Shown here: in pieces, positions 8,147 through 16,645 of the stretch | How the letters are laid out: every line of letters begins with the position of its first letter | Position numbering within the stretch: the stretch's first letter is position 1 | Source: Gymnopus androsaceus JB14 | Lineage: Eukaryota; Basidiomycota; Agaricomycetes; Agaricales; Omphalotaceae | Direction: 5' to 3' | DNA: 27,354 nt | Assembly: GCA_009733575.1 (NCBI GenBank) | Contig: ML769990.1 | Coordinates: forward strand, 1 to 27,354 | Translations under genes and position numbers: made by a program | The notes under the pieces: generated by a model | The model's input: only the letters and a program-made list of their open reading frames with translations | Told to the model about the DNA's origin: nothing | The model's database searches: none

Positions 8147-10428
8147 TTGTATACAAATACCGTGTCATAGGTTGCCTTCCATGAGCATCAATTGTGGTTC
8201 ATGAGTGCAATTCAGAGAGTTATTGAATCATTGAGGCTTGGGCTTGAGCTTGAGCTGGGAAGCTGAAGACTCAAAATTTAGATGTACTGTACCTTATATC
8301 TTCCCACAACTCAGACTATAGCCACTCTCCTTCAAATTGTGCATCTCTGACAGTGTTTGATTCTGCTAGTTATCTTTGAATTGTTGTTCAATATTACTTT
8401 GAAGTGTCACCATCAGATAACATCAATCCTTATTCTTCCCCATTAATGCAAACACAACCAGCAAAGGAAGATGGGGGAAGACCAGGTTGTTCCAGCTTTG
8501 TGGAAACACATGTGTCCATGTTCAGTCTTATAGACGTTGATTCACCTTGTAGGTCTAGAAAGCAAAATCAGGACACTAGCACAGAGGATATGAGCTATAT
8601 CTGTATCTGTGGAAGAAGAAGAGCTTCCAAGGTTGATGTCATAGTTCAAATCCAAATCCTCTTTCTCTGGATGTACACAGACATGTTCAGCGTTGCAGCC
8701 ATGCCAGTTGTCATTGTCTTTGTCTTTGTTGCAGTATGCCATTCCACAATGGACAGTATCATGGACACAGAGTAGGACATGGACCAGGAGTGGGAGTCCC
8801 AGCGCTAGCAGTAAACCTACAGACCAGGGTTTGTAGGCCCAAACAAGCTCCTTCCTTTTTGGGTTGACAGCTGTCAACTCTTAGCGCTGTCATGTTATAT
8901 GATTCTCCAAGCACACTTGATAAAGTAATCATTTTCCCTTCCCTGCAAGTGTTCAAATCTTTTCTTTGGCACTTATTTCATTTCATTCTTTTTATGCAAT
9001 GCTGGGCTAGCTCTTGTTAGGCAAGGGGTGTAAAAACTTAAAAAAAATGACTGGATGTTGATTTTTTTTTCTTGAGCCTGGCCGGCGGACTAACTAACTA
9101 TGTAAGCATTCCCATGCCCATATACAGTATATCAAGATAAGATTTCATCATAAATTGCTCTTTACAGAGTCAGAAGACACTGTTTGGACACTGTACCTTC
9201 ACTTTGAGCTTTTTTTAGCATCCATAAGCCATAACAAATCCCATTTTTCCTTCTGAAACACTAATACAGTGATACTCCTCATATGTCCTGCTTTGACAGG
9301 CCAAAGCAAGCAAGTAAGTATGTGGGAGCCTGGAGGTGTAGGAAGGCTGTAATCTATACAATGGATGCTATTTACTTACAGGTAGTGTTAGATATATAGA
9401 TTTGAAGTTTCCAGGCTGCCAAAAGTGGTCAAAATAGGTCAATCTTTAGGGTGTTAAAATTTTTTTGTTTTTGGGCTGGGGGCTGAACTAACTAACCTAG
9501 GTCTGGTCAGGCACTAAATTCTTTGAATTGAAAAGACAGAGCAGGTTGAGAGTTCCCCTGTTGAATGGCTTGCTGTAATCTTCCATTGTGCATCAGAAAA
9601 CCATGTTAATGTCACAGTAATGTAAAGTAATGACTTTGTCATTTTTGTTTAGATTTGGATACTTTCAATAATAAATAGTATGGCTCTATATTTCGCTTTT
9701 TTTCTCCTATGTATGATGCCTTCAACATAAAATCATTGCAGAATCTTTAAGTCTGGTCAGACGACCTAGGCAGCCCTAACTGTACCTTCCCTAACATCTG
9801 GTCTTTGGTAACATGTGCATTGCGTGTACCTTCAGCTCTATCAAATGTTCAATGTATTATGTCTGGCAAATGTTTACAGCTGATTCTGTTACCTGCATTT
9901 CCAAACATCAAAGTCAGTCGGATAGTGTACGTAGACAAGGTTGACAATGTCATATCAAAGGAGCAGGACATGTGTTATCAATGATTTCTCATCCAGGTAT
10001 ATTATTGAAGCTTTAAAGATTACTGTAAACCATTTTTAGGTCAATTTCTCCATCACTTACTGAGTAATTCAATTGTGCTCACACAAAATGGCATCAATGG
10101 ACAAAGTCAAGTACAAAGCAGCAAACAAAATTGAAAAGGTTTGGCCCCTTTTTGCTTGCAGCCTTCAATCCCCCAGTCATTATTCTTTCTCTGCAATAAT
10201 CCACTGCTCAGAGCGCAACAGCCAGGCTTGGACACCTCTCAGAGATTTCAAACCAATACAATTTCCGCCAAGATTTTCACATGCACCATGCCACCAACAA
10301 GTCTTCCCCTATCATGTCTCATCAGATTGCCTGCTAGCGGAGTTTTTTTAAATTTAAATTATGAATAGAGGTCTCTGTATACACCCACATACTCTTTGAG
10401 CAACTTTTGAACTAGGCTTAAAATATTA
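8147..10428. other. No supported gene (about 2.3 kb)
   Basis: AT-rich sequence. Two G/T-rich blocks share the end CTAACTAAC (around 9032-9102 and 9455-9505) preceded by GGGTGT(T/A)AAAA and homopolymer runs, so they may be relics of one repeat. The minus frame 8542-8877 encodes a hydrophobic helix and a Cys/Asp-rich tail. It starts at TTG right after an in-frame TAA and has no upstream exon I can support. Nothing else is recognisable. Confidence 0.45.
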
Positions 10429-10639
10429 AGATACATGTATGACAGATCCAGCAGGCACCATGTGATCCAAAAACCTTTTGTGAGACTTGTACACTGACTT
10501 TTAGAAAAATTCCTGTTGGGTGTTTCAAGATATACCTTCTATCTTTATTCACCCAATAGGAATTGTTCTTAAAGTGAGTGTAGCAGTCTTGCAAAAGCTT
10601 TTCAATTCATATCCTGCCAGATCTGTCATATGCGTATCT
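10429..10639. mobile_element. Foldback MITE with TA target duplication
   Basis: The two halves are inverted copies over roughly 105 bp (about 75% by eye). Outer ends are AGATAC(A/G)(T/C)(G/A)TATGACAGATC, and inner blocks are TTTTG(T/C)(G/A)AGACT and ATTCCT(G/A)TTGGGTG. TA immediately flanks both ends (10427-10428, 10640-10641), as expected for Tc1/mariner-type insertion. Almost the whole element is arm, so a transcript would form a long hairpin. There is no coding capacity. Confidence 0.6.
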
Positions 10640-10747
10640 TACGAAGCAAAGGGCTCACTTTGCTTAATACTTCTTGAATAAACACCTGCGGCATTGGTGT
10701 ACCTCTTTGTTAGGACTTCAACAATGTTCTGAGCTTAGTCCTAGAGT

Positions 10748-10837
10748 AGAGCTTTTTAGCAGTGCATTGTAAAGTGCTGAGATTATATTCAAATTGATTA
10801 TGTGGAGCAACTTTACAATGCACTGCTAATAAGCTCT
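10748..10837. repeat. 28-bp-arm hairpin
   Basis: Arms 10748-10775 and 10810-10837 are inverted repeats with one mismatch (AGAGCTT, TTAGCAGTGCATTGTAAAGT), loop 34 nt. The flanking GAGCTTAGTCCTAGAGTA resembles the terminal repeat GGGCTTAATCCTGGAGTG at 10886, suggesting a related element. No gene overlaps. Confidence 0.6.
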
Positions 10838-10885
10838 AGTGCAGATACAACTTTCACTTTTTTGAAAGTTTGACTTGAACACTCT

Positions 10886-10910
10886 GGGCTTAATCCTGGA
10901 GTGCAGAAGC
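10886..10910 (+). repeat. Left terminal inverted repeat of an element split by the copia insertion
   Basis: The 25-bp sequence beginning GGGCTTAATCCTGGAGTG is repeated in inverse orientation at 16286-16310 with one mismatch. Removing the retrotransposon and one CATAG brings the two repeats 252 bp apart end to end, a usual size for a MITE. Confidence 0.6.
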
Positions 10911-11089
10911 AATCACTTTCAGAGGGCTCAGAAGTCAATACAGCGCTCTTTGCAACACAACAATCTGCCTCTTGGATTACTTTATAAGCAACCTGGAAGT
11001 AGCCTTGAGCACCACCACCTTTATTTCTTTCTTGTGTTTGTCAGTTTACCCAAAAGTCCATTGGATTCAAAGAAGAGACAGGTCTCATC

Positions 11090-11094
11090 CATAG
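11090..11094 (+). repeat. Left target-site duplication CATAG
   Basis: CATAG directly precedes the LTR terminus TG at 11095 and recurs directly after the other LTR at 16263-16267. Five-base duplications are standard for Ty1/copia integrases. Confidence 0.9.
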
Positions 11095-11399
11095 TGTAGA
11101 CGAAGTGACTCAGTTGTAAAGTGATAGAACAACCGTATTGATATAAATGTACCTGTAGACGAAGTGACTACAATCATATCAGTATATAAAGTAAGGTTTA
11201 ATATAAGAGATAATACTCACCTCAGTTGTAAAGCGATAGAACAACTGAGGTGAGGCTGTACCAAGCTACCGGCTATATCATAGGAACTAGGTAGTATTAG
11301 TAAGCTGCGTGAGCGGAAGTAAAAGAAGAAAACGTGAACGGAAGTAAGTATCTACAAAAGGAAATGTCAAAGCAGATGTACGGATCACTTATCTCAACA
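11095..11399 (-). repeat. 3' LTR of the copia element
   Basis: 305 bp, minus orientation. It contains a 14-bp stem hairpin at 11216-11254, and two copies each of TGTAGACGAAGTGACT and of a TTGTAAAG(C/T)GATAGAACAA block. The polyprotein stop codon (11396-11394) lies within its first six bases on the minus strand. Confidence 0.95.
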
Positions 11400-13118
11400 C
11401 TCCCCCCGATCCGTACAATCCAAGCCCAGCATGCGCACGCAGTTCCTGAGCGCTGCCGCCCCCAATGGTTTCGTCAATACATCCGCCACATTATCCCCAG
11501 ACCTAATTTGATTCACCGTAATCGTCTTCTTTTCCACCCTCTCGCGGATAGTGTGGTATGCCATGTCAATCGCCGTAACAGCCGCTAATTTCTTCGAATT
11601 CTGAGTTTGTGCAATGGCGCCTGTACAATCGTTCCGGATCTCAATTGGGCGTTCCAGTGGTAAACCGGCCTCGGACATAAACGATTTCAGCCAGATTGCT
11701 TGGTCCGAAGCCACTGCTAGTCCAATATACTCTGCACCAGTTGTGGAGCGCATCACCTCTGGTTGTCGTCTGGAACTCCAGCATACTGGTCCTCCTGCCA
11801 TGAAGAAGACATAACCACCCGTTGACCTCCTAGTATCCACACATCCACCATGGTCCGAATCAGAGAAGCCCAATGGTTGGAGACTATCACCAGATATTTC
11901 CTTCTGCGGCGGTGGTCTGTAGGTGATGGCGTAGTGTATTGACCATTTGATGTATCCCGCCAACCACTCTACGCAATCCCAATGGCTTCGACCTGGATTG
12001 AGTTGATACCTTGCTAATAGACCTGCTGCAAAGGAGATGTCTGGACGTGTGAGTCCCTGCCCCCACATTACGCAACCAACAAATTCCCTATATGGTTTCC
12101 CGTTCATGAAATCTCGTTCTTCATCTGGTAGCGGGACCGGCGACTCCTCCAATTTGACCCCTGGAGGTAAGGGTGTGTGACGTGGGCATATGTCCTGGAA
12201 GTTGAAGTGGTCTAGCATCTTCTCAAAATATACCTTCTGCAATAGAGTAACACTGCCTGTTGCAGTATCCTGCATAATCTGAACGCCAAGGAGTGTCCCA
12301 TTTCCAACTTTGTTTGACTCCCAACGTTTCCAAAGCTCTTCCACAATCTCGTGTTTCTCTCCCGATGTACCACCAAAGACGTCATCTCCATATGTCCCAT
12401 GGATGGTGTATTTGCCCTTCTCCTTCCGGACGCGAACCAACGGGTCAGCGTTTGATGTCGAATAACCATCCTCCCTATACGCTTTCCCCAGTGTGGCCTG
12501 CCAGTCGTGGGATCCTTGTTTGAGCCCATATATTGTGCGTTTCAACTTGCAGACTAAGTGTTCCTGGCCCGGCTTGCTGAAACCATGAGGTTGTTCCATA
12601 TAGACGTTGTGAGATATAGGACTATTGAGGAAGGCGGCTTTGAAGTCAACGTGAAAGAATGAGAGTCGTAGGACCACGATGATTGCAATGATGATATGCA
12701 AGGATTCGAACCTCGCAACGCTTCCGTAGGTCTCCTCGTAATCAATCCCAAAAACCTGCGTGAACCCTTGTGCCACCCATCTAGCCTTCCTCTTGTCTAC
12801 TTCACCATTTGCCGTCCACTTTATAGCATAGACCCATCTCCCCTTTGTCAAGTTAGCTCCCGGCGGTAGTCCCACTAATTCCCAAACACCCTTTTCCAGG
12901 AGTGTCTTGTATTCCATCTCCATTGCTGGTACCCATAATTCCGGCCTTTTCATCGCCTGATTATATGACTTTGGGATGAACGTGTTGGAGTTTTCTGTTG
13001 AGGATGCAAACGCCCAGGGGTTTTTCGCTAATAGTGCGAGCATGGTCTGTTCACGGTCAGCTGACCAACCCATCTGCCTTTGGACCAACGCGTCGACGTT
13101 GAGTGTACCCTGGTGCGA
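11394..13118 (-). CDS. Copia pol, third segment: reverse transcriptase and RNase H
   Basis: Open frame downstream of the second UGA, in the same phase as the preceding segments; no ATG is needed if it is part of one polyprotein. Numbering from the codon at 13088: RT begins around residue 70 (Gly-Arg-Trp-Val at 83-86), the first catalytic Asp is in Phe-His-Val-Asp-Phe-Lys-Ala-Ala-Phe (Asp148), Tyr-Gly-Leu-Lys-Gln is at 187-191, and the catalytic box is Tyr-Gly-Asp-Asp (233-236) where copia elements commonly have Tyr-Val-Asp-Asp. RNase H keeps Ser-Asp-Ser-Asp (409-412), Ala-Glu-Tyr (452-454), Asn-Asp (486-487) and Ile-Asp (507-508), with the usual end Ala-Asp-Val-Leu-Thr-Lys-Pro-Leu. The last codons run through the polypurine tract into the LTR. 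All catalytic acids seem present, so only the upstream stops appear to prevent expression. Confidence 0.92.
   Translation of the reverse strand, partial: SHQGTLNVDALVQRQMGWSADREQTMLALLAKNPWAFASSTENSNTFIPKSYNQAMKRPELWVPAMEMEYKTLLEKGVWELVGLPPGANLTKGRWVYAIKWTANGEVDKRKARWVAQGFTQVFGIDYEETYGSVARFESLHIIIAIIVVLRLSFFHVDFKAAFLNSPISHNVYMEQPHGFSKPGQEHLVCKLKRTIYGLKQGSHDWQATLGKAYREDGYSTSNADPLVRVRKEKGKYTIHGTYGDDVFGGTSGEKHEIVEELWKRWESNKVGNGTLLGVQIMQDTATGSVTLLQKVYFEKMLDHFNFQDICPRHTPLPPGVKLEESPVPLPDEERDFMNGKPYREFVGCVMWGQGLTRPDISFAAGLLARYQLNPGRSHWDCVEWLAGYIKWSIHYAITYRPPPQKEISGDSLQPLGFSDSDHGGCVDTRRSTGGYVFFMAGGPVCWSSRRQPEVMRSTTGAEYIGLAVASDQAIWLKSFMSEAGLPLERPIEIRNDCTGAIAQTQNSKKLAAVTAIDMAYHTIRERVEKKTITVNQIRSGDNVADVLTKPLGAAALRNCVRMLGLDCTDRGEC
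11400..11407 (-). other. Polypurine tract
   Basis: On the minus strand GGGGGGAG abuts the 3' LTR (TGTTGAG...). This is the expected position for the plus-strand primer in reverse transcription. It also encodes part of the polyprotein C-terminus. Confidence 0.85.
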
Positions 13119-13907
13119 TCAATCTCGAAGATTCCGAGTGGGAGGAGCAGTTGGAGGGGCTGGAGGAGATGGAGAACGAGAATCTGGTGGAGAGGATAGC
13201 AGAGAGGAGTACCGAGATTGGCTCCTCGGTATCACGACATCCTCGGCATCACCGCTGTCAAGATCTGGACGCCGATCAACCGTTACCTCACCGTTAGGCT
13301 CCTGTCCGGTTAGTTGGACCTTGCCGTTTTCTACTGTACGCCGACTGTTCCCCTCCTCAAACCAAACATCCCTCGACTCCATGACCTTCCTCCAGTCTGG
13401 TATCCAGACTCGGTAACCTCTCCGCCCCATGAAACCCAGCAGTTTCCCTTTTACTGCCTGCCTCGCCAGCTTTCCCGTTTTCCGGACTTCAGGCAGCGTA
13501 ACCCAACAATCACAACCAAACAGGCGTAGGTGCGAAACGTCTTGTCGTTTCCTTGTCCAGACTTCGATAGGGACATCGTCCGGGAATCGGGATGAGGGGA
13601 TGAAATTATCGAGGTAGAGGAAGGTGGTGGCCGCTTCTGCCCAGAAAGATGCAGGCAGCCCGGATTCATCCAACATGGTGCGTACTCCTGCTATCACCGT
13701 CCGATTCGCTCTCTCAGCCATCCCATTAGCAGCTGAGGAATAAGGGGGAATCTTCTCGACTACGATGCCGCGTTCTGTGCAGTACGCGTCCATCAACGCG
13801 TTGTCGAATTCCCTGCCACCGTCGACTCGAATAATGCGGATTCGTTTCCCGGTCTGTGTCTCTGCCATCATCCTGTACCTGTGGAACTCCTTCACCATTG
13901 TCACTGC
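13119..13907 (-). CDS. Copia pol, second segment: integrase core and C-terminal region
   Basis: Starts directly after the in-frame UGA at 13910-13908 and ends at a second UGA (13121-13119). It carries the second and third residues of the integrase D,D-35-E triad: Asp in Arg-Val-Asp-Gly-Gly-Arg-Glu-Phe (residue 28 counting the codon at 13904 as 1) and Glu in Asn-Gly-Met-Ala-Glu-Arg-Ala-Asn (64), spacing 35. The first Asp lies in the upstream segment, so the stop cuts the catalytic core. The copia signature Leu-Phe-Gly-Cys-Asp-Cys-Trp follows, and the segment ends in a Ser/Pro-rich linker. The flanking codons keep one phase, so this is a piece of a single polyprotein, not a separate gene. Confidence 0.9.
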   Translation of the reverse strand, partial: AVTMVKEFHRYRMMAETQTGKRIRIIRVDGGREFDNALMDAYCTERGIVVEKIPPYSSAANGMAERANRTVIAGVRTMLDESGLPASFWAEAATTFLYLDNFIPSSRFPDDVPIEVWTRKRQDVSHLRLFGCDCWVTLPEVRKTGKLARQAVKGKLLGFMGRRGYRVWIPDWRKVMESRDVWFEEGNSRRTVENGKVQLTGQEPNGEVTVDRRPDLDSGDAEDVVIPRSQSRYSSLLSSPPDSRSPSPPAPPTAPPTRNLRD

Positions 13908-15854
13908 TCATTTATCCGGCAGGAAGTATGGAACTTTCACCGTTGATCGACTGTCTGAGCAGATCATCAAGTAAACTGCTCCTCCTCGACTAGGTGTTTG
14001 CGCGGGTCCCCAGAGGTCTATGTGGATACGCTCCAGTACTTCCGTCTCATGTGTAACTTCTTCATCAAACGGCCTCCGCGTTGCTTTCCTGTATAGGCAC
14101 GCTTCGCACAACCCGACTGTCGATTTTGTTGTAATGTTCAGCCCATCGACCAGGTTCCGATTCGCCATTCTCAGGATTCGGGGAATACCGACGTGGCCAA
14201 GTCGCCTATGCCAGGTAGCGATATCCGTCGGTTTATTGTGGGATCTCGCTAAGTGTGCCTGCGTTTCTCGACCTATCGTCTCGACTTCATACATTCTTCC
14301 TTCACCCTTCCCGCACATGACGGGAACGCCCTGGCGATCTCTAACCTCGATTCGGCCGTTGCCCCAAATGCCTTTACATCTGCGGTTGTCCAGGGCTGAC
14401 AGTGATATTAAGTTCTGGTCGAAGGATGGTATGTATTTTGTGTTCTCGAGGCATATGGTTCTCCTTTCACCTCCAACTCTGGTCTCAAATTCGACCGTTC
14501 CTACACCTTTTATGTCGAATTGTCCAGCATCTCCTGCTATGGCGCTACTCCCTTTCTGTCCAATGACCTCTGCGAACGTTATGAAATCGTTCCTCGAGAC
14601 CCAGCAGTGTTGTGTAGCACTGGAATCGATGTAGGTTTTGGGATGGAAACATGTATTGCCATGGCAAGCGGAGCATTTGTTCATGCTGGGTACGAGTTTA
14701 CAGTGTATAGGTAAGTCTCTACATATGCCAGCTAATTCCTCCAACTCATCACTCCTTTCAATCACCAGGGCAGGCTCATGTCTAGAGGACGTTTTGTCAG
14801 GGCTAGTGTTCGGCATTCGTGTATGAGACCTACCCATAGAATCAGCAGATAGGACAAAGAGTTGGCTGGGTTCGGGGTCTGCTGCTGCTACGGAAGCTGT
14901 GGCTGCGTTGGCATTGTTCGAAACGTTCGAATTATTCGCGGCGTGATTATTGTTGGGTTGTCGTACCTGCCAGTTCTTTGGGCCTTTGCCTTCTGCGCCT
15001 CCACCTTTTGCCCAGCAGCGGTGTACGGTATGACCACGTTTTCCGCAGTTGCTGCAGACCAGATCACTGTTCCTGCCAGCTCGTTGGGGTTCCACTGCTA
15101 CTGCCGTTGTGTTCTGGCTCGCCAACAGCACCTTCACCCGTTTCTCGTCCCTCTCGCTCGACTCGCGTTCCTGTTGCTTTTCCAGATAGAGGCTATGTAG
15201 GAAGGTAAAAGCATCCTCGCTTGAGGTACCGGGCACGTTCCTGGTGTCCTGCTTCCAGTCCAAAGGAAGGGAGGCAATGACAATGAGGCGGAACTGGGGA
15301 TCGTTACACGTTCCCCCATAGTCCTTGAGTGTTCGAAGAAGATTTTTCATCTTCTTCTCGTGGTCTTCCATTGTCGTCGACTCTGGTTCGTAGGTGTGGG
15401 ATCTGAGTGCCATATCAGCTAAGTGGATTCGTTGTTCGACCCGTTTCTCGTATTTATTTGTCAGGAACTTCCAGATTTCCGCTGCAGATTTATTGTCCTC
15501 AATCCCAACGCCAACCGGATCCCGAACATTAGTGACGATGATGCTCGTAGCCGTAGCGTCTCGGGCGATCCATTCTTTGTAGAGGGGCGTACTGCTCCAG
15601 ATTGGAGTTTGGGTTGGTGTGGTAGAGGAAGAGGTAGTAGTGGTTGCAGTCGTGGAAGAAGTAGTAGTGGTTGCGGCAGTCTGAGTCGTTTGGAATAACG
15701 GCCGTACGATAGTTCCTTCAATATATTGTAATAGACTTCTCGCTTTTAATGCGAGTATGCATTCGCGTTTGTACGTACACCAGTTTCTGTCACCGTCGAG
15801 CTGGTTATCCTCAGGGAACCTCGGGATCGAGACGTTACTCGGGTTGGTCAACAT
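13908..15854 (-). CDS. Copia gag, protease and N-terminal integrase
   Basis: 648 residues from the first ATG, 103 bases inside the 5' LTR. Gag occupies about 1-260 and includes a low-complexity Thr/Ser tract (56-84). A CCHC zinc knuckle (Cys-x2-Cys-x4-His-x4-Cys) is at 267-280. The aspartic protease site reads Asp-Ser-Ser-Ala-Thr-Gln-His (410-416), where most copia elements have Asp-Ser-Gly-Ala. The integrase zinc finger has His549 and His554 in Trp-His-Arg-Arg-Leu-Gly-His and Cys583/Cys586. The first catalytic Asp is in Ile-Asp-Leu-Trp-Gly-Pro (613). The frame ends at UGA after Leu-Pro-Asp-Lys, in mid-integrase. As Gag and protease are complete, virus-like particles could in principle still form. 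Confidence 0.93.
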   Translation of the reverse strand: MLTNPSNVSIPRFPEDNQLDGDRNWCTYKRECILALKARSLLQYIEGTIVRPLFQTTQTAATTTTSSTTATTTTSSSTTPTQTPIWSSTPLYKEWIARDATATSIIVTNVRDPVGVGIEDNKSAAEIWKFLTNKYEKRVEQRIHLADMALRSHTYEPESTTMEDHEKKMKNLLRTLKDYGGTCNDPQFRLIVIASLPLDWKQDTRNVPGTSSEDAFTFLHSLYLEKQQERESSERDEKRVKVLLASQNTTAVAVEPQRAGRNSDLVCSNCGKRGHTVHRCWAKGGGAEGKGPKNWQVRQPNNNHAANNSNVSNNANAATASVAAADPEPSQLFVLSADSMGRSHTRMPNTSPDKTSSRHEPALVIERSDELEELAGICRDLPIHCKLVPSMNKCSACHGNTCFHPKTYIDSSATQHCWVSRNDFITFAEVIGQKGSSAIAGDAGQFDIKGVGTVEFETRVGGERRTICLENTKYIPSFDQNLISLSALDNRRCKGIWGNGRIEVRDRQGVPVMCGKGEGRMYEVETIGRETQAHLARSHNKPTDIATWHRRLGHVGIPRILRMANRNLVDGLNITTKSTVGLCEACLYRKATRRPFDEEVTHETEVLERIHIDLWGPAQTPSRGGAVYLMICSDSRSTVKVPYFLPDK

Positions 15855-15942
15855 TTCGTAAATCGGTGTTCGGCGTTTTGTGAATTAAATTCGCTTTTGT
15901 GGTTTCTTTTGCTTCGCTAGATTTTGAATCTCTCAGGGAAAG

Positions 15943-15957
15943 ACCAGTCTCATAATC
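15943..15957 (-). other. Primer-binding site matching an internal tRNA-Met region
   Basis: Adjacent to the 5' LTR, the plus strand reads CAGTCTCATAATC, and two more LTR bases (TG) extend the match. This is the anticodon-arm sequence of eukaryotic elongator tRNA-Met (CAT anticodon inside), not a tRNA 3' end. Copia of Drosophila and relatives prime with a 5' half-tRNA-Met cut in the anticodon loop, and this site fits the same scheme. The tRNA sequence is from memory. Confidence 0.7.
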
Positions 15958-16262
15958 TGTAGACAAAGTGACTCAGTTGTAAAGCGATAGAACAACTGGA
16001 TTGATATAAATGTACCTGTAGACGAAGTGACTACGATCATATCAGTATATAAAGTAAGGTTTAATATAAGAGATAATACTCACCTCAGTTGTAAAGCGAT
16101 AGAACAACTGAGGTGAGGCTGTACCAAGCTACTGGCTATATCATAGGAACTAGGTAGTATTAGTAAGCTGCGTGAGCGGAAGTAAAAGAAGAAAACGTGA
16201 ACGGAAGTAAGTATCTACAAAAGGAAATGTCAAAGCAGATGTACGGATCACTTATCTCAACA
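15958..16262 (-). repeat. 5' LTR of the copia element
   Basis: 305 bp, six differences from the other LTR. It includes a perfect 14-bp stem (16079-16092 with 16104-16117, 11-nt loop) and, on the minus strand, a TATATA stretch around 16045-16052 that could serve as the promoter box. Confidence 0.95.
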
Positions 16263-16267
16263 CATAG
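16263..16267 (+). repeat. Right target-site duplication CATAG
   Basis: Matches 11090-11094 exactly and defines the element boundary. Confidence 0.9.
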
Positions 16268-16285
16268 GACTGATGCCTTCTGGCT

Positions 16286-16310
16286 GCTTCTGCACTCCAG
16301 GATTACGCCC
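16286..16310 (-). repeat. Right terminal inverted repeat of the split older element
   Basis: Reverse complement of 10886-10910 with 24 of 25 positions equal. It lies 19 bases outside the retrotransposon's target duplication. Confidence 0.6.
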
Positions 16311-16645
16311 AAATTGTAAGGTTGTAAAAAGAGTCATTGAATCTATTAAAAATAGCCACCTGTACAGTGTATACCCAGTACTAATTTCAATGATCAGTGC
16401 TGAAGAGTAGATTGCATTGGACTTGATGACAAGAGTCAAGATGGGCCAGATAGAGACCCAGGAAATGCTGGTGTCCACAGACTCTGAATTGGAGAGAGCA
16501 ATGAGTCCTTAAATTGTAGGAAATGGAGAGCAAACTTGAGGCATATAACAGTTGCTTTTGGCCTCAAGAATATGCCCAAAGCCAACACAATGTTCAAAGG
16601 GCATCTTCACTGCTTCCTCTGATTGATCTTTTTTGACGGAACCCA

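Larger units (their letters stand above)
11095..16262 (-). mobile_element. Full-length Ty1/copia (Pseudoviridae-type) LTR retrotransposon
   Basis: 5168 bp with two 305-bp LTRs (TG...CA on either strand), CATAG duplications on both sides, a primer-binding site, a polypurine tract, and Gag-protease-integrase-RT-RNase H in copia order on the minus strand. The LTRs differ at six positions, about 98% identical, so insertion is fairly recent. The single polyprotein frame (15854 down to 11394) holds two in-frame UGA codons (13910-13908 and 13121-13119). Otherwise it keeps frame over nearly 1490 codons. The copy is therefore structurally complete but probably non-autonomous. It lies within an older inverted-repeat element (10886-10910 and 16286-16310). 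Confidence 0.95.

Noticed and set aside
8542..8877. 111-codon minus-strand ORF with a hydrophobic helix and Cys/Asp-rich tail
   Set aside because: It begins at TTG directly after an in-frame TAA. No ATG or upstream exon fits, and no family is recognised.
13908..13910. Programmed UGA readthrough between gag and pol
   Set aside because: The stop is in the middle of the integrase core, not between Gag and protease, and a second UGA follows in the linker. CpG-type nonsense mutation explains both better.
14020..14634. 204-codon plus-strand ORF
   Set aside because: It lies antisense inside the retrotransposon gag-pol frame and has no independent domain. It is a shadow of the coding strand.
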